This document shows positions 59,014 to 64,000 of a DNA stretch of 64,000 nucleotides, one piece after another. The DNA is from CAVTHK01 sp964552235. GTDB lineage: Bacteria; Spirochaetota; Spirochaetia; SZUA-6; CAVTHK01. Numbering within the stretch: the stretch's first letter is position 1; every line of letters starts with the position of its first letter. The translations under genes were made by a program, and so were the position numbers. The DNA lies in contig CAZKGO010000016.1 of NCBI GenBank assembly GCA_964552235.1, positions 1 through 64,000 on the forward strand, written 5' to 3'. The notes beneath the pieces were generated by a model that saw only the letters and a program-made list of their open reading frames with translations, was not told the origin of the DNA and did no database searches.

Positions 59014-60320
59014 CTACGGGTTGAGTCGAACGACGACGAAATCGTAGTCATCCGACTCCGGACAGACACTTCCGGCAAGGAGGATCTTGCCGTCCCCCTG
59101 CACCGCGACCGGGGCCCGCATGTCGGTGTTGTCGTGTGTCTGCAGGGACGTCTTGACGATTCCGCCGGCGAACTCTGTATCGACAGCCCCCTGGGCCGTG
59201 AATCGGGCTACCGATATGTATCTCGACCCGCCGTGGTAGACGACGCCGCCGACGAGCAGCTTTCCGTCGGACTGGACTGCCAGCGACTGGCCCAAGTCGG
59301 GGGTGGTGTCAAAGTCCGCCGTGCCAATGCCGGCGGTCCCGAAGGAGGCGTCAAGGCTCCCGTCTTCAGTGAACCGCGCTACGGCGAAGTCAGTGTTCGA
59401 GCCATTGTTGATCTCGCCGCCGAGGGTGATTTTCCCGTCAGCGGCTGCCACCATGGCTCTGGCGTAGTCCGTATGGGGACCGCCTGCGCGTGCTACGCCG
59501 CCGGTCCCGAAATCCGAGTCGAGCGTTCCGGCACCGTCGCAGCGTACGACCACAAAGTCGTGGTCGCCGTCGTAGCTGTACCCCCCGACGGCGATCTTTC
59601 CCGAGTAGATGGCGACGGAAAACGCCTCGTCGTCGCCCGCCGCGCTTGGAATGACCAGCTTTCCGTCTGTGTCGAACGACGTATCGAGCGCCCCACTCGA
59701 GAGGAACCGGAGGATCGTGATGTCCTGGTCACTCCCGTTGGAGCTGGAACCGGCTACGACGATCCGGCCGCTGGGGTCGAGGGTGACAGCGTAGCCAAAA
59801 TCCCATCCGCTGCTCACGTCGACCGTGAGCTTCCCATCGCTGTCGAACGTGGTGTCGAGCTGGCCGTTGGCCGTGTAGCGGACGAGCGAAACATCGTTGT
59901 TGGCGCCGTTGTGCGAGTGTCCTGCAGCGACGATCGCGCCGTCGGACTGAACCGCGATCGCCCGCGCGCAGTCGTAGCCGCCGGCCACATCGGTCGTCAC
60001 GATGCCGCCGGTGCCGAACGATCCGTCCGGCTGGCCTGTCGTGGTCAGTCGGCACAAGGCGTAACCGCCGCTGCTGGTCCCTGCCACAAGAACCCTGCCG
60101 TCGGGAAGGGCGTGCATCGCCCCAGGCACCAGTCAATGCTGTTGCCGGGGGGGCCGACGGGGATGATAACAGCGCCGTTGGCGCCGAAGGACGCATCCAG
60201 AGAGCCCGCCGGAGGCGGTGGGGTCACAAGCGCCTCGATCTCTGCCGGCGGATCCGCGGCGGGCGGACAGCCGACCAGGGCGAGGGCGGCGGCCGTGGGC
60301 AGCACAAGCTTGGCCTTCAT
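59014..60320 (-). pseudogene. Delta-60 repeat lipoprotein, frameshifted
   Basis: The protein begins at ATG 60318-60320 (GGGGAG seven bases ahead) with a lipoprotein signal ('LPTAAALALVGC') and then the first repeat 'GSLDASFGANGAVIIP'. Near 60130 the frame is lost: the repeats continue without a break in another frame ('GAMHALPDGRVLVAGTSSGGYALCRLT') to the stop at 59014. The body consists of seven or so delta-60 repeats, each with 'G-x-L-D-x-x-F' and 'D-G-K-x-x-x-G-G' and about 50 residues long, which build a beta-propeller-like surface protein. One base is missing relative to an intact gene (for example GACTGGTG in place of GACTGGGTG). True decay or a sequencing error is possible. Confidence 0.72.
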
Positions 60321-60322
60321 CG

Positions 60323-62144
60323 TCATTCTCCCCACTGAACGGCGAGCCGCGCCGCCTCGGAGGCCCGCTGCGCCTCCTCGCCCCGCTGGGCGAGGTAAGC
60401 GAAACGCTCCGCCAGCTGCCGGTCGACGGCCGCGGCCTGCTCGTGGTAGCGGCGGGCCGCCCCGTAGTTCTCCTGCGCGTGGTTGGCGCGGGGGCAGGGC
60501 GATGAGCGCGGTTGCGTTCTGGCCGTCGGACCTGACGGCCCGTTCGTAGTAGGCCACCGCCTCGTTCATGCGGCCCTTCAGGTACTCGAGATTGCCCAGG
60601 TTGACCAGCGCGGGCGCCAGCTCGCGCCGGGCGATGGCGAGGTTGAGCTGCTCGCGGGCCTCGTCCTCCAGCCCGTAGCGGGCGTACAGCACGCCGAGCC
60701 GGTTGCGGGCGGCCGGGTCCTCCTGCTGCCGCAGCGACGCAAGGAGCTGCTGCTCGCGCCCCCGGATCTCCCGCGCCACCAGGCGCTCCATCTCGCCCGC
60801 AAAGGTGGCGCGCACCGCAGCCTCGGGCGGCGAGTCGAGCTGGAAGCTGCCCACGCCAAAGGCCACCGGCGCGTAGGTGCCCCAGGCATCGGCGGTGGGG
60901 TGGAACCCGGCCCGGCCCGCAGGCTGGTGCTCGCGCCACTGCCGCGCGCCGGCGGCCCAGGCCTGCAGGAAACCTTGCTTGAGGATGGTGGTCTCGATGG
61001 GGACCCAGACTGTCCCGTCCTTTGCGACGATCAGGTCCTCTACGGTCGAGAATGCCTGCCGCGCTTCCTGGCCGTCCTGGTCGAGCTTGAAGGCGGCATA
61101 GATGTGGCCGGGCACCGTGATGAACGCCGTCGGCACCCCCACGGCCTCCAGCAGCGCGCAGTAGGCGGCACTGAGGTCGTCGCAGTCGCCCGCCTTGAAC
61201 TGCAGCGTCTGGCGCGGGAACTGCACGTAGTCCGCCGCCCGCTTGTCGGCCGAAAGCTCCTTGTACGACGACTTCGGGTCGACGACGTAGGAGAGGCCGT
61301 GCTCCCTGAGGGCCGCCAGCATCACCATCGCCAGCTGCAGGTTCGTCGATAGCGCGTCGCGCCGGCTCTCGCGGGCAAGCGACGCAGGGTTCTAGGCGAA
61401 GCGCTGCACCTCGTCATCCTTGGCTGTGACAAAGGCCGCGAGCTTGCGGTCGTCGTCCCACCGCAGCGCGTTCCGGTCGTAGAACTCCAACGTGATCGTC
61501 TCGCCGTCGCGGGCCGCAGAGCCATCGACCTTGTAGTCCGCGGCGAGGCGCGCGGCGACCTTGGTCCCTTCGGTGATCGAGAGCACCCGGTCGTTGAAGA
61601 GCACCGACAGCGGCACCTCCTGCGACTGGCCGGCAGCCAGCCGCTCGATGCGGCCCGAGAGCTTGGGCGCGTCGACGTACTGCTCCATCGACAGGCGCAC
61701 CTCGACGCCGGTCAGCGCCTTGCCGGAGGTGTTGGTCACCTTGAACTTTCCCACCGGGTGGGTGTCCTAGTACTTGAAGAGCACCGGGAAGACCGGCTGC
61801 AGCTCGACGTCGGAGATCTTCAGGAATCCGCCGGCGGGCAGCGCGCTCGGCCTCAGAAGCGGTGGAACCGCAACGGCAGGCAGCACGGCGCCGCCGGCTC
61901 CCGTGAGGCGCGTCGTGGCTCCCAGCCCCGCGGCGAGCCACGGCAGGCCGCCAAGGTGCGCCAGGGCGGCGGCGCCGGCGCCGAACCCCGGCTTGCAAAG
62001 GTCCGCGCTGTCGCCCAACGGCAGGGCGATGCCCGGACTGAGGCGCAGGCCCAGCGAGAGCCCCGACGGCTGCGCCCAGGCCGCGCCCGCAGCCAGAAAG
62101 AGCGCGCAGGCGAGGGCCGCGCGCCGAACCATGCCTCGGGACAT
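60323..62144 (-). pseudogene. Exported transglutaminase-like/TPR protein, broken
   Basis: Read from ATG 62142-62144 (GGGAGG five bases ahead), the frame gives a signal peptide ('AALACALFLAAGAAWA'), a beta-barrel-like segment, a domain with 'VTNTSGKALTGVEVRLSM', a transglutaminase-like core ('LQFKAGDCDDLSAAYCALLEAVGVPTAFITVPGHIYAAF') and TPR repeats ('PALVNLGNLEYLKGRMNEAVAYYERAV'). Two in-frame TAG codons (61767-61769 after 'PVLFKY', and 61392-61394 after 'VQRFA') interrupt it; the protein continues in the same frame after both ('DTHPVGKFKV', 'ARESRRDALSTNLQLAM'). An extra base in a G-run at 60490-60494 then shifts the TPR end ('ANHAQENYGAARRYHEQAAAV') to another frame ending at 60323. It is therefore a pseudogene or was badly sequenced. 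Confidence 0.75.
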
Positions 62145-62283
62145 GGCCACCTCCCGCGGACCCGGCTCGATCGCCGGGCACCGGTTCGCTTGCATCGTGA
62201 AGTGCAGTTCAAGCCCGGGGGCGCACACAAGGCGAGGCGAGCCTGCTATGCGAGCCTTCGAATGGAGCGGGGCGGCCCCGCGC

Positions 62284-62826
62284 TCACGCGCCGGGGCTCG
62301 CGGCCAGCAGCTCTTCCAGGAAGGCGATGTCGGCCAGGTCGGCGGCGCTCTTGTCCTCCCGCGCGCGCTTGAGCGCCAGCAGGTCCTCGGGCGAGGCGAC
62401 CAGGATCCGGAAGTCGTCCACTTCGAAGGAGCGGGCTCTCTCGCGCAGCCGCATCACGGGGACCGCGAGGTCGAACAGAAAGTCCACCTGGGTGCCGATG
62501 TCGATCTGGCGCAGGGGCACCCGGGTCGTCAGGGCCCCGCACTGCACAAAGGTCATCGAGCTCACCCCGGAGCCCTCGACCCACGCCGAGGCCTCCAGCG
62601 CGCTCGGCTGCAGCTCGGCGTCGCGCTCGCCGACCGCGGACAGCAGCCGGAATCCCCGCTCGTACATCAGCTCGATCACCCGGCCGGTGTCGAGTGAGCG
62701 GATCGCCAGGTCCATGTCGTGGGTGACGCGGGGGCTGTTGTAGATGCGCAGCGCCAGCCCTCCGATCAGGACCGCCGGGATCCTGCGCTCAACGAGAAGG
62801 CGGAGGATCTCCTTTTTCGTGACCAT
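62284..62826 (-). CDS. Nucleotidyltransferase (AbiEii/DUF6036-like)
   Basis: The 180-residue protein has a nucleotidyltransferase core near its start: 'VERRIPAVLIGGLALRIYNSPRVTHDMDLAI', with GG and the catalytic Asp-x-Asp (DMD). The C-terminal 'VASPEDLLALKRAREDKSAADLADIAFLEELL' is typical of AbiEii-like toxins and their relatives. The ATG at 62824-62826 lies inside the end of the upstream small gene (38-base overlap). It is the last gene of a cluster with a HEPN protein and a second nucleotidyltransferase, as in toxin-antitoxin and defence modules. Confidence 0.72.
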   Translation of the reverse strand: MVTKKEILRLLVERRIPAVLIGGLALRIYNSPRVTHDMDLAIRSLDTGRVIELMYERGFRLLSAVGERDAELQPSALEASAWVEGSGVSSMTFVQCGALTTRVPLRQIDIGTQVDFLFDLAVPVMRLRERARSFEVDDFRILVASPEDLLALKRAREDKSAADLADIAFLEELLAASPGA

Positions 62827-62986
62827 GACTCCGGCCTGCCTTTCTCCTGCGCAGATAGGTTTCCGCGTAGCGCGGGTGCAGCGCGAGCAGCTCCCGCGAC
62901 TCCCTTTCGGCGAGTTCGATCTTCTCGGAGGCCGAGAGGGCGGCCAGGGCGGCATCGCGCAGCGCGCGGGCAATCGGCTTGTTCAC
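62789..62986 (-). CDS. Small basic helical protein in the MNT-HEPN cluster
   Basis: The 65-residue open frame starts at GTG 62984-62986, overlapping the HEPN stop (GTGA), and its end overlaps the next gene by 38 bases. The product is helical ('ALRDAALAALSASEKIELAERESRELLALHPRYAETYLRRR') with a basic tail. The tight overlaps on both sides support it as a real gene. It may be an antitoxin or the N-terminal part of a split partner; no family is recognised. Confidence 0.5.
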   Translation of the reverse strand: MNKPIARALRDAALAALSASEKIELAERESRELLALHPRYAETYLRRRKAGRSHGHEKGDPPPSR

Positions 62987-63390
62987 CCCATGCCCCGGGC
63001 GACGACGTCGAGCACGCGTCGCGCCTCCTCCAGGGCGCGCTCGGCGTCGTCGCGGTTGTAGAACTGCGACGGGGTGAGGTCCTCGCTGCCGTAGAACGCC
63101 AGCTCGCGGTCGCGGCGCAGGTCCTTGGAGATCCGGATCAGCTCATCGACGTCGCCTCGCACGCTCTCGGGGAGCCGTTCGCGGTTGTCGTCGAGCAGAG
63201 GGCTCACGTCGTGGACGCGCGGGACCTCGATGCGGGCCGAACGCAGCAGCGCCTTGAGCAGGATCTCGACGGCCTCCTGCGACTCCCGCACGACGTCCGG
63301 CCAGCTCTGTTCGCGAGCGAGCACCTCGACGGCGAGCAGCCGCGCCCTGGCGCGCTTGAGGTAGTCGGCGGCCAGCGACTCGTTATGCAT
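62983..63390 (-). CDS. HEPN domain protein
   Basis: The 135-residue helical protein starts 'SLAADYLKRARARLLAVEVLAREQSWPDVVRESQEAVEILLKALL', typical of HEPN domains that pair with MNT nucleotidyltransferases. The end of the domain has 'KDLRRDRELAFYGSED', where the conserved Arg is present but the usual His of RxxxxxH is replaced by Tyr, as in HEPN proteins that are AMP-modified. In characterised pairs HEPN is the RNase toxin and MNT neutralises it by adding AMP to a Tyr. The ATG overlaps the MNT gene by eight bases. Confidence 0.82.
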   Translation of the reverse strand: MHNESLAADYLKRARARLLAVEVLAREQSWPDVVRESQEAVEILLKALLRSARIEVPRVHDVSPLLDDNRERLPESVRGDVDELIRISKDLRRDRELAFYGSEDLTPSQFYNRDDAERALEEARRVLDVVARGMG

Positions 63391-63949
63391 GGGACTCGAT
63401 CGCGCGCCCGCGGACCCAGTACGGATGGCCGTGGGCCTCCTCGCGCCTGATGAGGCCGGCAGCGGCGGCCCTGCGTATGCGCGACAGCAGCCGCGCCAGG
63501 CGCTGGCGGCTGTCGCGCAGCACGATGCCGTCCATCGCCGCCTCGTACCAGATGCCGCCGGAGTCCTCGACAGCGGCAGGCAGGCTCACGAAGTGCGGCG
63601 TCTCGACCGCATTCGAAGAGCCGGCCGCGCTATCCCAGCGCCTGTACAGATCCCGCGTGATCGCCGCCCGAGGCTCGAGGACCACCAGCAGGTCCACGTC
63701 GGAGCCCGGCCGCTGCGTGCCGCGGGCCGTCGAGCCGAAGAGGATCACGCCCACGAGGTCGCGCCCGAACTCGGCCTCGAGCCAGGCCATCCACTCCGGC
63801 TGGCGATCCGGCGCGCCGGACACGGCGGCCTCGAGGACGGCGACGCAGTACTCGTTGAGCGACTGTCCCCGGGCGGAGGCTTGCTCGCGCACGAGTGCGT
63901 GGAGCGCCGGAGGCAGACGAAGCACGAATTTCCCGGAAGCAGCCTTCAC
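63383..63949 (-). CDS. RHH-MNT fusion: antitoxin-type nucleotidyltransferase
   Basis: The 188-residue protein joins two domains. Residues 5-43 form a ribbon-helix-helix DNA-binding unit of the HicB/Arc type ('GKFVLRLPPALHALVREQASARGQSLNEYCVAVLEAAV'). Residues 50-140 are a minimal nucleotidyltransferase with GSxxxG (72-77) and DxD (84-86). It could repress its own promoter and modify the HEPN protein. The GTG at 63947-63949 has no spaced ribosome site and lies seven bases after the -10 box, suggesting a leaderless message. Palindromes over the -10 box could be its operator. Confidence 0.8.
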   Translation of the reverse strand: MKAASGKFVLRLPPALHALVREQASARGQSLNEYCVAVLEAAVSGAPDRQPEWMAWLEAEFGRDLVGVILFGSTARGTQRPGSDVDLLVVLEPRAAITRDLYRRWDSAAGSSNAVETPHFVSLPAAVEDSGGIWYEAAMDGIVLRDSRQRLARLLSRIRRAAAAGLIRREEAHGHPYWVRGRAIESHA

Positions 63950-63956
63950 CTTTCCA

Positions 63957-63985
63957 ATAGTACTATAGTATCATCGCCTTGTCAA
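63957..63985 (-). promoter_or_regulatory. Promoter and operator of the RHH-MNT cluster
   Basis: On the minus strand a perfect TTGACA (63980-63985) and TACTAT (63957-63962) are 17 nt apart, with the start codon seven bases further. Two overlapping 10-bp palindromes, ATAGTACTAT (63957-63966) and TACTATAGTA (63961-63970), cover the -10 box and would suit a ribbon-helix-helix repressor. Confidence 0.7.
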
Positions 63986-64000
63986 CGGCGAAGGCTGCTG

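Noticed and set aside
60323..62144. Genetic-code change with TAG as a sense codon
   Set aside because: Several intact genes in the window end in TAG at the family's normal C-terminus (for example 898, 8657, 17445, 18197), and the same damaged gene also has a frameshift, so decay or error is the simpler explanation.

Overview
The window is a very GC-rich (about two thirds G+C by eye), densely packed bacterial chromosome segment. No rRNA, tRNA, CRISPR array or intact insertion sequence was seen. A spirochaete (Spirochaetota) is the best guess. The citramalate synthase is of the Leptospira kind, the TRAP transporter carries a TatT lipoprotein as in Treponema, GH4 alpha-galactosidase and other families common in free-living spirochaetes are present, and a broken periplasmic transglutaminase/TPR protein resembles spirochaete proteins. 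This is inference from family knowledge, not from a search.

Layout. 1-2.3 kb: tail of a TonB-like protein, a Crp/Fnr regulator and a GH4 alpha-galactosidase. 2.3-5.8 kb: a minus-strand operon, headed by a clear fluoride riboswitch, that encodes a DUF6062 protein, enolase (the classic fluoride target) and a cation/proton antiporter. 5.9-12.9 kb: branched-chain amino acid block (leuC-leuD-phosphatase, ilvB-ilvN, cimA). cimA has an isoleucine-rich leader peptide followed by an attenuator. The ilvN-leuC gap holds a tandem set of CsrA-type GGA hairpins. 13.2-15.0 kb: a dead transposase next to a frameshifted poly-gamma-glutamate gene.

15.0-22.2 kb: two secreted proteins, then a six-gene envelope operon (TetR, ABC ATPase, two FtsX/MacB-like permeases, LolA-like protein, outer-membrane barrel) with overlapping genes and a palindromic operator. 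22.5-28.2 kb: BON-like protein, enolase-superfamily enzyme, MBL hydrolase, adenosine deaminase family, purN and a lipoprotein. 28.2-33.6 kb: galM, DUF554 protein and a heterodimeric ABC exporter. 33.7-37.5 kb: TRAP transporter (TatT, DctP, fused DctQM). 37.6-43.1 kb: LpxL-type acyltransferase, HD-GYP protein, dipeptide-epimerase-like enzyme, B12-binding radical SAM enzyme. 43.3-48.9 kb: diguanylate cyclase and a large protein of unknown function.

48.9-58.8 kb: a nine-gene minus-strand run (Gld-type ABC exporter, aroK, aroC, unknown, sulfatase, mutY) closed by a symmetric stem. 59.0-62.1 kb: two damaged genes (frameshifts, in-frame TAGs). 62.3-64 kb: a toxin-antitoxin-like cluster (RHH-nucleotidyltransferase fusion, HEPN, small protein, second nucleotidyltransferase).

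Several promoters (TTGACA/TATAAT-like) can be read directly. At four genes (fnr-like, leuC, galM, RHH-MNT) the -10 box lies only 6-9 nt before the start codon and no Shine-Dalgarno is seen, which suggests leaderless mRNAs. Most start/stop junctions inside operons overlap as ATGA or GTGA.
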